Shown piece by piece: positions 7,996 through 15,371 of a DNA stretch of 41,257 nucleotides. Positions within the stretch are counted from its first letter, which is position 1, and each line of letters opens with the position of its first letter. Under the pieces are notes generated by a model. That model was not told where the DNA came from. It did not search any database and saw only the letters and a program-made list of their open reading frames with translations. The DNA is from Bacteroidota bacterium (lineage in GTDB: Bacteria; Bacteroidota; Bacteroidia; NS11-12g; UBA955): contig SXYY01000057.1 of the NCBI GenBank assembly GCA_005788145.1, positions 1 through 41,257 of the forward strand, read 5' to 3'. A program made the translations under genes and the position numbers.

Positions 7996-8829
7996 ATGAC
8001 TACTATTACTGCATCAGAAGTAAATAAACTGCGTCAAATGACCGGCGCAGGTATGATGGATTGCAAAAACGCTTTGGTAGAAACCAACGGTGATTTCGAA
8101 GCTGCGGTTGATTTTTTGCGCAAAAAAGGTGCGAAAATCGCTGCGAAACGCGCGGATCGCGAAGCTACTGAAGGATGTGTTATCGCCACGACCAACGATG
8201 CTCGCAGCGCGGGTGTGATCGTTTTGTTGAGCTGTGAAACGGATTTTGTTGCCAAAAACGAAAACTTTGTTGCGTTGGCAAAAAATATCGCCAAAGTGGC
8301 TTTGGAGAACCAACCTGCAGACGTTGACGCATTGAAGGCATTGTCGATTGGCGGTGTGAGCATTGCAGATCGTTTGTTGGAAGAAGTTGCCAAAATTGGG
8401 GAAAAGATTGACGTTAGTAAATATGAGTTGGTACAAGGTGCCAACGTGGTATCTTATATTCATGGTGCTAACCGCATGGGTGTTTTGGTTGAAATGAACA
8501 ATGTCGCCAACGATGCCAACCACACTGCAGGAAAAGATGTAGCAATGCAAATTGCCGCAATGAATCCCGTTGCTGTGAACCGCGATAGTGTGGATGCCAA
8601 TACCATCGAGCGTGAATTGGAAATCGGTCGCGAGCAAGCACGTGCTGAGGGTAAGCCTGAAGCCATGATTGACCGTATTGCCGATGGTAAGTTGCAGAAG
8701 TTTTTCAAGGAATCTACTTTGTTGGCGCAGGATTTCGTGAAAGATGGTTCTATGACCATCGAGAAATACTTGTCTGGCGTTGAGCCCGGTCTTACCGTTT
8801 CAAGTTTCAAGCGAGTGCAACTCGGATAA
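7996..8829 (+). CDS. tsf: translation elongation factor Ts
   Basis: Guanine nucleotide exchange factor for EF-Tu. The 277 residues start with a UBA-like domain (VNKLRQMTGAGMMDCKNAL), then KKGAKIAAKRADREATEG and the exchange core with VLLSCETDFVAKN. The two subdomain repeats and the coiled segment are present. It ends 13 bases before an intrinsic terminator, so it is the last gene of the strongest unit of the operon. Confidence 0.97.
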   Translation: MTTITASEVNKLRQMTGAGMMDCKNALVETNGDFEAAVDFLRKKGAKIAAKRADREATEGCVIATTNDARSAGVIVLLSCETDFVAKNENFVALAKNIAKVALENQPADVDALKALSIGGVSIADRLLEEVAKIGEKIDVSKYELVQGANVVSYIHGANRMGVLVEMNNVANDANHTAGKDVAMQIAAMNPVAVNRDSVDANTIERELEIGREQARAEGKPEAMIDRIADGKLQKFFKESTLLAQDFVKDGSMTIEKYLSGVEPGLTVSSFKRVQLG

Positions 8830-8841
8830 TCAATAAATTTT

Positions 8842-8868
8842 AAATCCCTCGAAAGAGGGATTTTTTTT
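8842..8868 (+). terminator. intrinsic terminator between tsf and pyrH
   Basis: Stem AAATCCCTC / GAGGGATTT with a GAAA tetraloop, followed by a run of T ending at 8868. It lies only 19 bases before the pyrH ATG, so pyrH must use read-through or a promoter I cannot identify with confidence. Confidence 0.85.
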
Positions 8869-8887
8869 GCTAATATTACAACATCAA

Positions 8888-9598
8888 ATGAGGTTTAAAA
8901 GAATACTACTGAAATTAAGTGGTGAGGCTCTGTTGGGCACTCAATCATATGGAATCGACGCCAAAGTGCTCGAGGCTTATGCCAAGGAAGTAAAGAAAGT
9001 GGTAGATGCGGGCGTAGAAGTAGCCGTAGTCATTGGTGGCGGCAACATCTTCCGTGGCGTTCAAGGCGCTCAAGGGGGCGTTGTAGATCGCGCTACAGGT
9101 GATTATATGGGTATGTTGGCCACAATGATCAACGCCATGGCCTTGCAAGGCGCTTTTGAAAAAGTGGGAATGTCGACTCGTTTGCTCTCTGCCATCAAGA
9201 TGGAACAAATTTCAGAACCCTTTATTCGTCGCCGTGCCATTCGTCACCTTGAAAAAGGTCGTGTGGTAATTTTCGGTGCCGGCACAGGAAATCCCTATTT
9301 TACTACCGATACAGCTGCGTCGTTGCGAGCCGTGGAGATTGAGGCCGATGTGGTGATCAAAGGAACCCGTGTGGATGGCATTTATGACAGCGATCCAGAA
9401 AAGAACCCTAGGGCTGTGAAATACGATGCAATTTCTTTCAAGAAGGTTTACGACCTCGGACTGGAAGTAATGGATTTAACGGCCATTACATTGTGTCAGG
9501 AGAACAACAAACCCATCGTGGTGTTTGATATGAATGGCGAGGGGAATTTGATGAAGTTGGTGCAGGGCGAAAAAGTAGGAACGCTGGTGATCGACTAA
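8888..9598 (+). CDS. pyrH: UMP kinase
   Basis: Phosphorylates UMP to UDP in pyrimidine synthesis. The 236 residues match the hexameric bacterial enzyme of the amino acid kinase fold: [14 protein letters not shown] at the N-terminus, [44 protein letters not shown], and [13 protein letters not shown]. The frame extends to a TTG at 8867 inside the terminator, but the ATG at 8888 gives the canonical MRFKRILLK start. The gene after it is not frr, which normally follows pyrH. Confidence 0.96.
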   Translation: MRFKRILLKLSGEALLGTQSYGIDAKVLEAYAKEVKKVVDAGVEVAVVIGGGNIFRGVQGAQGGVVDRATGDYMGMLATMINAMALQGAFEKVGMSTRLLSAIKMEQISEPFIRRRAIRHLEKGRVVIFGAGTGNPYFTTDTAASLRAVEIEADVVIKGTRVDGIYDSDPEKNPRAVKYDAISFKKVYDLGLEVMDLTAITLCQENNKPIVVFDMNGEGNLMKLVQGEKVGTLVID

Positions 9599-9610
9599 CA
9601 GGGGCATGCA

Positions 9611-9877
9611 ATGAGTCGTTGTAATTTGCAATTGAATCAGCATTTACAGCAAGAGATGACACTTCGTTGCCAACAATTGGATAAACGTATTTTATCATGG
9701 GGGCTGGCTTCGCCAGCCCTACATGCGTTGGTATCGCTGAATATTAAAACGGTGGAGGATTTGCTATCGTGCACGCGTGCAGAAGTTGCAGCAGCCCATG
9801 GGATGGGTTATACGGGCTTGCAGCGCATTGAGACAGGATTGTTGTCGTTGGGAATCAACTGGAACCAATCAGCTTAG
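9611..9877 (+). CDS. orphan protein resembling the RNA polymerase alpha C-terminal domain
   Basis: An 88-residue protein, 12 bases after pyrH. From residue 24 to 83 it aligns by eye with the helix-hairpin-helix-like alpha-CTD: WGLASPALHALVSLNIKTVEDLL matches the pattern LGLSVRALNALKRAGIKTVGDLL, followed by T-x-x-E and a G-x-x-x-L-x-x-I end. There is no alpha N-terminal domain. The position of the alpha Arg265 that contacts UP-element DNA is Pro35 here, so classical UP-element binding seems unlikely. It could be a small regulator, a nucleic-acid binding HhH protein, or a relic. An internal Met at residue 16 (9656) would still keep the domain. A bidirectional terminator lies just downstream. 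Confidence 0.6.
   Translation: MSRCNLQLNQHLQQEMTLRCQQLDKRILSWGLASPALHALVSLNIKTVEDLLSCTRAEVAAAHGMGYTGLQRIETGLLSLGINWNQSA
9701..9719. repeat. perfect 8-bp palindrome with 3-base loop inside the alpha-CTD-like gene
   Basis: GGGCTGGC (9701-9708), loop TTC, GCCAGCCC (9712-9719). It encodes residues 31-37 (GLASPAL), the segment that differs most from alpha-CTD. It is GC-rich compared with the surrounding gene and has no T run, so it is not a terminator. Confidence 0.75.
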
Positions 9878-9900
9878 TTGGGATGAGTACAGTTTAAAAC

Positions 9901-9928
9901 AAAAAAAGACGGCCTCGGCCGTCTTTTT
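9901..9928. terminator. bidirectional terminator between the alpha-CTD-like gene and rpsT
   Basis: Stem GACGGCC / GGCCGTC (9908-9914 and 9917-9923) with a 2-base loop, flanked by A7 and T5. It serves the converging ends of the plus-strand pyrH unit and the minus-strand rpsT gene. Confidence 0.88.
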
Positions 9929-9950
9929 AAATATCTAGTAACTTTTGGAC

Positions 9951-10205
9951 TTACGCCAAAGAGTTCACATGCTTCTGCAGACTTGACTTCAAGTTGCCAG
10001 CTTTGTTCTTATGGATTACATTGCGCTTGGCCAATTTGTCCAAAGCAGAGAAAGCGTTTGTCAACAACTTCAATGCCTCGTCTTTGGTGGTTGCCTTGCG
10101 AATGGTCTTCACGATATTACGAGCAGTCTTGTGCTGGTAGCGGTTGAGATCACGCTTGGCAGCGTTGGCTCTGATTCTTTTGATTGAGGACTTATGATTT
10201 GCCAT
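9951..10205 (-). CDS. rpsT: 30S ribosomal protein S20
   Basis: Small basic protein that binds 16S rRNA near helices 9 and 44. The 84 residues read MANHKSSIKRIRANAAKRDLN at the start, typical of S20, with the all-helical Lys/Ala-rich body and VIHKNKAGNLKS near the end. The frame extends upstream to 10226 but the ATG at 10205 gives the canonical MANHKSS. It stands alone, with its own promoter at 10224-10254 and the bidirectional terminator downstream. Confidence 0.96.
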   Translation of the reverse strand: MANHKSSIKRIRANAAKRDLNRYQHKTARNIVKTIRKATTKDEALKLLTNAFSALDKLAKRNVIHKNKAGNLKSSLQKHVNSLA

Positions 10206-10223
10206 TTCTATTAAAAAGGACTG

Positions 10224-10254
10224 CAAAGATAACCAAATGCAATGAATTCAACAA
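10224..10254 (-). promoter_or_regulatory. rpsT promoter
   Basis: On the minus strand TTG at 10254-10252, a 20-base spacer, and TATCTTTG at 10231-10224. This is an exact consensus match, giving a leader of about 12-15 bases before the ATG at 10205. Confidence 0.78.
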
Positions 10255-10270
10255 GACATTTCAAAATTTA

Positions 10271-10600
10271 TCAATCATTTTCTGAAGCGAGTTGAACCTT
10301 TAGTCCTTCCATATCTGACGATAGGTGCAATTGGCAACCCAAACGACTGTTGGTTTTGACAAAAAAAGCTTGGTCCAACATCCCCAACTCATCCTCTGTG
10401 GGCTCTGGCAGCGCATGATCGCTGAGGATGTATACCTGGCAAGTGGCACACATCGCCATTCCGCCACATTCACCTTTTACGGGCAATTCTACGGCCCTGC
10501 AAAAATCCATTAAATTCAGCCCCATATCCGTGGGCGCTTCGTAGGTATTTTCTACGCCATCGCGGTCAATAATATGGATGGATATGAGAGAATTTTCCAT
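10271..10600 (-). CDS. 2Fe-2S ferredoxin
   Basis: A 109-residue electron carrier with the plant/adrenodoxin-type fold. The cluster-binding Cys residues are in GECGGMAMCATCQVY and SRLGCQLHL, the C-x5-C-x2-C then distant C spacing of the ferredoxin family. The start at 10600 (MENSLISIHIIDRDG) was chosen because upstream residues of the open frame (to 10693) are antisense to the next gene and unlike ferredoxin. It begins 2 bases after the histidine phosphatase stop, so the two are cotranscribed. Partners are not identified; a ferredoxin-NADP reductase is encoded elsewhere in the window. Confidence 0.9.
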   Translation of the reverse strand: MENSLISIHIIDRDGVENTYEAPTDMGLNLMDFCRAVELPVKGECGGMAMCATCQVYILSDHALPEPTEDELGMLDQAFFVKTNSRLGCQLHLSSDMEGLKVQLASEND

Positions 10601-10602
10601 GG

Positions 10603-11247
10603 TTAACGCAAATGGGTGAGGTGGTCTAGGCTGTTTTTGATTTTGATGCGATAATGGTTTTCGTGGTTGTGTTTTTCTACCACATACAAACAAACGTTAT
10701 CGTGTTCAAAATCATCCATTTGTTGCAAGGGTGTGTTGGTGAGCAAACATAAAAATCCACGCAATGCCCTGCCGTGCATACAAATCAATACGGGATTTTC
10801 GCTGACACTTTCAATTTTTTTCAGGGCTAGTTTTTGGCGCTTTTGCATGGCCAATGGCGTTTCTCCGCCGTTGATGGCTTGGTTTAGTTCGCCATTTCTC
10901 CATCGCTGCAACATCGCATAGAATTCTGATCGCGAATGTTCGCTCGGTTGCTGTCCTTCAAGGATTCCCCAATTGATCTCATTGAGTTCAGAGATTACAT
11001 GCGTTGGAATTTTCAGTGGTGCAAAGGGCGCTACGGTCTGATGGGTACGCTTTAGTGAGCTTACATAAATGCGTTGAAATGGGATGTGTTTGTAGGCCTG
11101 AAAGAATGCATCGGCCTGTTGTTGTCCCAGTTCGTTGATATCAGTGTCTACCCCAGAACCCTGTACAATTCCCATGCGGTTGTAATGGGTTTCCCCATGC
11201 CGAATGATGTACATTGTTTTTATGGCGGGGGAGGGTGAACTTTGCAT
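10603..11247 (-). CDS. histidine phosphatase family protein (phosphoglycerate mutase-like)
   Basis: A 214-residue member of the histidine phosphatase superfamily. The catalytic RHGETHYN motif gives the phospho-accepting His, SSLKRTHQTV holds the second Arg, ELNEINWGILEGQ the acid, and CMHGRALRGFL the C-terminal His. Possible roles are phosphoglycerate mutase, alpha-ribazole phosphatase or a small-molecule phosphatase; the sequence does not decide. Start options are the ATG at 11247 or at 11214 (MYIIRHGE); I use 11247 because the -7 box at 11292-11285 leaves a leader of about 30 bases. It is divergent from isochorismate synthase with overlapping control regions. Confidence 0.85.
   Translation of the reverse strand: MQSSPSPAIKTMYIIRHGETHYNRMGIVQGSGVDTDINELGQQQADAFFQAYKHIPFQRIYVSSLKRTHQTVAPFAPLKIPTHVISELNEINWGILEGQQPSEHSRSEFYAMLQRWRNGELNQAINGGETPLAMQKRQKLALKKIESVSENPVLICMHGRALRGFLCLLTNTPLQQMDDFEHDNVCLYVVEKHNHENHYRIKIKNSLDHLTHLR
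11214..11244 (+). promoter_or_regulatory. probable promoter for the isochorismate synthase gene
   Basis: TTG at 11214-11216, a 20-base spacer, and GAACTTTG at 11237-11244, one base from TAnnTTTG. It lies within the first codons of the divergent histidine phosphatase gene. Predicted leader about 13 bases to the ATG at 11263. Confidence 0.5.
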
Positions 11248-11262
11248 GGTTAAAAGACGGTG

Positions 11263-12354
11263 ATGGAACGGCCAACGATGGGTGCAAATATACAACAGGG
11301 GATGGCGATTTATCGTAAGCCCCAAGGCACTTTGCCTGAATTTTCCATCGGCAATTGGTGCGCATTACCGGCAAATGCTGCGTTTTCAGCGGATACATTC
11401 TGTCTTCAGCCTTTTGATAGAACCCGTGATTTGGAGATATTGGAAGTCGCACAGCGCGGTCAGGGTTGGGATGATTGTAATCAGGTTTGGATGCGTTTCA
11501 GCAGTCAGGTTTCGTCTGATTTCCCCCCAAAATCCACGCCAGAGTCCGAATTTGTCTCAGAAGTTTTGGGTATACAGCAGGCCATCGCATCAAAGCGCAT
11601 AGACAAAGCGGTCGCAGCCCGATCCCTATCGGTACCTCAGCCCATGGATTTTCATCAACTCTGGCAATCATTTCGGCAATTGCACGAAGCCTATCCTGCG
11701 GCATTTGTTTTTATATTGATTCATCCGCAATGGGGCTGTTGGATGGGGGCATCGCCAGAAACGTTGTTGCGCGCCGAAAATGGGGAGGCGGTTGTCATGT
11801 CGCTGGCTGGAACCCTGACGGAAGATCAAGGTGGTTGGACGTCAAAGGAGGCTTTGGAGCAATCGGTGACCAGTACCTTTGTCAAGGAGGTTCTCGCGGC
11901 CCAGCAAATTCAAGGCGCATCGGAATCTCAAGTGGGTGAATTGCAAATGGGCAACATCAAACATTTGATGTCGGAATGGCACTTCAAACTCCCATTGCCT
12001 GCTGCTACAGTACTGTTTGATGGCGCGATTGGCGGGTCAGGAAATCTCTTGATGAAACTTGTCGCCCAATTGCATCCAACCCCTGCTGTGGGCGGGTATC
12101 CCCAGGATGCGGCGTTGCACTGGTTGCAAGACAATGAGTCGTTGAACAGGGCGTTGTATTCGGGTTTTGTGGGTGTGCTGGGTTTACAGAAAGCCGACTT
12201 GTTTGTGACATTGCGCTGTGCCCAATTGTTTCAAAGCGGTTACACTTTGTATGCAGGGTGTGGTGTGAATGCGGGTTCAGATCCAAGCGTTGAATGGAAA
12301 GAAACTGCGGCCAAAATGGACCTTGTAGGAAAGTACTTACAATCTATTACTTGA
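11263..12354 (+). CDS. menF: isochorismate synthase (chorismate-binding enzyme)
   Basis: Converts chorismate to isochorismate, the first step of menaquinone synthesis; menaquinone is the usual quinone of this phylum. The 363-residue protein has the chorismate-binding fold in its C-terminal 250 residues: GASPETLL, SLAGTLTED, KHLMSEWHFKL and LHPTPAVGGYP. The PTPAVGG signature marks isochorismate synthases, where anthranilate and aminodeoxychorismate synthases have GxxSGAPK. The end, YTLYAGCGVNAGSDPSVEW, matches the AGxGI-x-GS pattern with metal-binding Glu. Start candidates are GTG 11260, ATG 11263 and ATG 11278. No menD or other men gene is adjacent. Confidence 0.88.
   Translation: MERPTMGANIQQGMAIYRKPQGTLPEFSIGNWCALPANAAFSADTFCLQPFDRTRDLEILEVAQRGQGWDDCNQVWMRFSSQVSSDFPPKSTPESEFVSEVLGIQQAIASKRIDKAVAARSLSVPQPMDFHQLWQSFRQLHEAYPAAFVFILIHPQWGCWMGASPETLLRAENGEAVVMSLAGTLTEDQGGWTSKEALEQSVTSTFVKEVLAAQQIQGASESQVGELQMGNIKHLMSEWHFKLPLPAATVLFDGAIGGSGNLLMKLVAQLHPTPAVGGYPQDAALHWLQDNESLNRALYSGFVGVLGLQKADLFVTLRCAQLFQSGYTLYAGCGVNAGSDPSVEWKETAAKMDLVGKYLQSIT
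11285..11292 (-). promoter_or_regulatory. -7 element for the histidine phosphatase-ferredoxin pair
   Basis: TATATTTG read on the minus strand matches the consensus exactly. It lies inside the start of the divergent isochorismate synthase gene. A -33 TTG at the ideal spacing is not seen. Confidence 0.45.
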
Positions 12355-12441
12355 TGAGGCTTTGGTTGCTTAAACCAGCAGCTGCTGGATTGGCCAATGG
12401 TTTGATATCGGGACCCAAGTGCCACGGAAAAAGGGGTTGAT

Positions 12442-13380
12442 TTAACGAAAAATGGTTGGGTTGGGAATGCCTTGTCCGAAATCCGTCGCTTCCAAAGGTT
12501 CCCGTGTAAAGATGCCACGTTTGGAGGGTTTGTAGCCGGAATAATCACCCGTGGGAATGTAGTAATAGACATTGCCATCCGCAGCGGGGAATGCAGGGCC
12601 AATTTCATCGAACACAATGGTTTTTTGTTCTTCTTCGTACCGCATGAGGATGCGTGAGGATTTGTGGTATTCGAAAATCACGCGGTGGTCCTCAGAGGGA
12701 TCTTCCAGTCCGTCGCGAAACAAGGGTGCACCCCAAAAGGGTTTGAGGGCTTTTGGGTCGGCCGCTTCCCCATCGGGTTCAAAACTGAGCACATCAATGA
12801 TGGAACGATTGGAGTTGGGGTTATGTCCATCGAAAAGCATCACCACGTAATACTGTTTTTTCTTGATTTTGTGGGGGATGATTTGGTAGTACAACCCGCC
12901 GATCCACTGGCTATTTTCCAGGGTTGTTTCTTTGGCGTCTTTGGGCAGGTTTTGGGCCGTATCGTGGAGTGTATACAGGGCGATGCCCGCTTTGGTTTTG
13001 TGTTGAATTACGCCGTAGTGGTGAAATACGCCATTCTTGAGGATGATGTTGTAGGTGAACAATCGCACATCCGATTTGGGGTGTGATGCGATGGCTACGG
13101 TGCTCATTCTCAGGTTGGCGAATTCGTGGTCGAAGGAGGCTGGGTTCGACAGGACATCCATCAAGGTTTGTTGCAACTGAACAGCCACAGCAAATTTGGC
13201 TGAGTCTGTGGACGCACTAATGACCAAGGGGGCCACTTTCAAGAGGCTATCCTCTTGGTCGGCAAGGGATGTGAAAGGTGCAACAGGACTGTCAGCGCCT
13301 TGGGCCTGCGCAAATGCGCAAGTGCCCAAGGCGACCATCAGCGTAAATACGCGGTGTATTGAAAGCAGTTTGTACCGCAT
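12442..13380 (-). CDS. secreted protein of unknown function
   Basis: A 312-residue exported protein with a signal peptide ending AFAQAQG (about residue 27). The rest is soluble with a mixed alpha/beta look and no membrane segment. The pattern VRLFTYNIILKNGVFHHYGVIQHK, then QWIGGLYYQIIPHKIKKKQYYVVMLFDGHN and VIFEYHKSSRILMRY, repeats a beta-rich theme. I recall no named domain for it; similar exported proteins occur in Bacteroidota. It lies 23 bases upstream (in map terms) of the thiolase stop with the same orientation, thiolase first, so the two may be cotranscribed. A hairpin lies in its signal-peptide coding region. Confidence 0.65.
   Translation of the reverse strand: MRYKLLSIHRVFTLMVALGTCAFAQAQGADSPVAPFTSLADQEDSLLKVAPLVISASTDSAKFAVAVQLQQTLMDVLSNPASFDHEFANLRMSTVAIASHPKSDVRLFTYNIILKNGVFHHYGVIQHKTKAGIALYTLHDTAQNLPKDAKETTLENSQWIGGLYYQIIPHKIKKKQYYVVMLFDGHNPNSNRSIIDVLSFEPDGEAADPKALKPFWGAPLFRDGLEDPSEDHRVIFEYHKSSRILMRYEEEQKTIVFDEIGPAFPAADGNVYYYIPTGDYSGYKPSKRGIFTREPLEATDFGQGIPNPTIFR
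13296..13333. repeat. hairpin within the signal-peptide coding region of the secreted protein
   Basis: CGCCTTGGGC at 13296-13305 pairs perfectly with GCCCAAGGCG at 13324-13333. Inside, TGCGCA at 13307-13312 pairs with TGCGCA at 13315-13320. The two stems are separated by a small asymmetric bulge. On the mRNA (minus strand) it covers codons of the signal peptide. Confidence 0.65.
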
Positions 13381-13403
13381 AAATGAGATCTATTTGGGTT
13401 GGC

Positions 13404-14582
13404 TTAGCAGTTTTCAACCACAACAGCGCTGGCACCGCCACCGCCGTTGCAGATGGCTGCGCCACCGTATTTGCCGTTGTTTTGCTTGAGCACATGCAAC
13501 AATGTAACCAAAATGCGCGCTCCTGAAGCACCCAATGGATGTCCCAAAGCAACCGCACCACCGTTCACATTCACTTTGCTGGCGTCAAGGTTCAACAACT
13601 TGTTGTTGGCCAAGGATACAACGGAGAAAGCTTCATTTAATTCTACAAAATCCAAATCCGCAACGGAAATGCCTGCGCGTTGAGCGGCAATCGGTAGTGC
13701 TTTGGCAGGGGTGGTGGTAAACCACTCTGGGCTTTGTTCAGCATCGGCAAAACCGATGAGCTTCGCCAATGGAGTTAAGCCCAATTCTTTGCATTTTTCG
13801 CCACTAACCAACACCAAAGCAGCGCCACCATCGTTGATGGTAGAGGCGTTGGCCGCGGTTACGGTGCCGTCTTTTTGGAAAACGGGACGCAAACCGGGGA
13901 TTTTGTCGAAACTGACATTTTTATATTCTTCGTCTTCGCTCACAACCACTTCGCCTTTGCGGGTTTGGATGGTTACAGGCACGATTTCGTCATTGAATTT
14001 TCCGGCCTTCCACGCTTCGGCGGCGCGGGTATAACTTTGGATGGCGTATTGGTCTTGGTCTTCGCGGGAGAAGTTCATTTCCTTGGCGCACAATTCGGCA
14101 CAAGTTCCCATCAAGCTCTTTTCATAGGCATCAGTCAATCCATCGTGGACAATTCCATCCAAGGCTTGCACATGTCCATAGCGGTATCCGCTGCGCGAAT
14201 TCGGTAAATAGTGTGGGGTAAGGCTCATGTTTTCCATTCCACCCGCTACAACGATATCGTTCAAGCCCAACATGATGCTTTGCGCAGCCAATGAAACCGC
14301 TTTCAATCCACTTGCACACACTTTGTTGATGGTGGTGGCGGGAACGTGGTCACCGATACCTGCAAATTTTGATGCCTGTCGGGCCGGTGCTTGTCCCACA
14401 CCCGCTTGTAACACACAGCCCATGAATACTTCATTCACGAGATTGGGATCGATGCCTGCTTTTTCAAGGGCTCCTTTGATGGCGATGGCGCCCAACTGGG
14501 TGGCTGGAACGCTGGAAAGTGCGCCGTTAAAACTCCCCATGGGGGTTCTGGCTGCCGCTACGATGAAAACTTCTTTTGTCAT
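13404..14582 (-). CDS. acetyl-CoA C-acyltransferase (thiolase II family)
   Basis: Condenses or cleaves acyl-CoA thioesters. The 392 residues carry the thiolase active site: nucleophilic Cys89 in INKVCASGLKAV, the His in GGAVALGHPLGASGAR, NEAFSVV, and the second Cys in CNGGGGASAVVVE. The pattern is closest to biosynthetic acetyl-CoA acetyltransferases (AtoB/PhaA type), but degradative thiolases cannot be excluded. The start at 14582 (MTKEVFIVAAARTP) is the family norm; the open frame upstream to 14795 is antisense to tsaB. A promoter lies just upstream and the gene diverges from tsaB. Confidence 0.93.
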   Translation of the reverse strand: MTKEVFIVAAARTPMGSFNGALSSVPATQLGAIAIKGALEKAGIDPNLVNEVFMGCVLQAGVGQAPARQASKFAGIGDHVPATTINKVCASGLKAVSLAAQSIMLGLNDIVVAGGMENMSLTPHYLPNSRSGYRYGHVQALDGIVHDGLTDAYEKSLMGTCAELCAKEMNFSREDQDQYAIQSYTRAAEAWKAGKFNDEIVPVTIQTRKGEVVVSEDEEYKNVSFDKIPGLRPVFQKDGTVTAANASTINDGGAALVLVSGEKCKELGLTPLAKLIGFADAEQSPEWFTTTPAKALPIAAQRAGISVADLDFVELNEAFSVVSLANNKLLNLDASKVNVNGGAVALGHPLGASGARILVTLLHVLKQNNGKYGGAAICNGGGGASAVVVENC

Positions 14583-14596
14583 AAACGCTAACACCA

Positions 14597-14629
14597 CAAA
14601 GATACGGGTTTGCGGATAATCGATGCCAA
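14597..14629 (-). promoter_or_regulatory. thiolase promoter
   Basis: On the minus strand TTG at 14629-14627, a 22-base spacer, and TATCTTTG at 14604-14597. The leader would be roughly 8-12 bases. The TTG is part of the 10-bp palindrome GCCAATTGGC (14625-14634), a possible operator between the divergent thiolase and tsaB genes. Confidence 0.6.
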
Positions 14630-14666
14630 TTGGCCATTGGTTAATGGCGTTTGTCGGATAATGGTT

Positions 14667-14674
14667 TAGTTTTG
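14667..14674 (+). promoter_or_regulatory. -7 element for tsaB
   Basis: TAGTTTTG matches TAnnTTTG and lies 18 bases before the tsaB ATG at 14693. A -33 TTG at the usual distance is not evident; TTG occurs 13 and 27 bases upstream. Confidence 0.45.
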
Positions 14675-14692
14675 TGCGGTAATTGTTCGTGT

Positions 14693-15367
14693 ATGATTGT
14701 TTTGATTGAGTCATCGGCTGAATTTCCATCGGTTTCCCTTTGTGATGAGCGTGGTTTGCTGCTATGGGATGAAGTGGGAACAGAGCGACAATCACATGCA
14801 GAAAAGTTGCCCATGATGGTGCAGCGAGCCATCGATTTTGCGCGGACTGCAGGCAGGCAGGTCACGGGTGTTGCTTTTCAGGAAGGTCCGGGAAGTTACA
14901 CAGGGTTGCGGATAGGGGTGAGTTTGGCGAAGGGCTTGTGTTATGGGCTGTCGGTGCCTTTGATTTCTGTTTCAGGATTTGTTTGTTTGGCGATGGCAGC
15001 GTTGGAAAATCATCCGAGTTGCACGGAGGCATGGGTGATGATGGATGCGCGCAGAGACGAAGTGTATGCCTTGAGAGCAATACGAGGGGTTGGCGCGATG
15101 GGCGGGGTTACGGCCGAGATATTGCCATCTGAGCGGGTGGTTGGCTATGGTCCTCACACGGTCTTTGTGGGCAATGCCAACGAGAAGGTTCAGCGGTTGT
15201 TGGCGGCGGAGGATGCCGTGTTTTGGGATGAATCGCCCAGGGCATCGCACATGGCAAGAATGGCGGCAGATTGTTTTCAGCGGGGTGAATTTGTGGATTT
15301 GGCGTATTATGAGCCTTTTTATTTGAAAGATTTTGTGGCTGGGGTGAGCAAGAAATTTAGTTTGTAG
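14693..15367 (+). CDS. tsaB: tRNA threonylcarbamoyladenosine biosynthesis protein TsaB
   Basis: Partner of TsaD in forming N6-threonylcarbamoyladenosine at position 37 of ANN-decoding tRNAs. The 224 residues show the ASKHA-type fold: ILIESS-like start, SHAEKLPMMVQRAI, then GPGSYTGLRIGVSLAKGLCYGLSVPLISVS, the family signature, and VMMDARRDEVY. The start at 14693 gives MIVLIESSAEFPSVSL, in line with the family; the open frame from 14651 precedes the -7 box and is rejected. It is followed 4 bases later by the pabA/trpG-like gene, which suggests cotranscription. Confidence 0.92.
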   Translation: MIVLIESSAEFPSVSLCDERGLLLWDEVGTERQSHAEKLPMMVQRAIDFARTAGRQVTGVAFQEGPGSYTGLRIGVSLAKGLCYGLSVPLISVSGFVCLAMAALENHPSCTEAWVMMDARRDEVYALRAIRGVGAMGGVTAEILPSERVVGYGPHTVFVGNANEKVQRLLAAEDAVFWDESPRASHMARMAADCFQRGEFVDLAYYEPFYLKDFVAGVSKKFSL

Positions 15368-15371
15368 GGAC

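Noticed and set aside
8014-8637. 207-codon minus-strand frame inside tsf
   Set aside because: Antisense of a highly expressed, clearly identified gene.
9901-9928. Repetitive extragenic palindrome
   Set aside because: Its A-run, stem and T-run make it an ordinary bidirectional terminator between converging genes.
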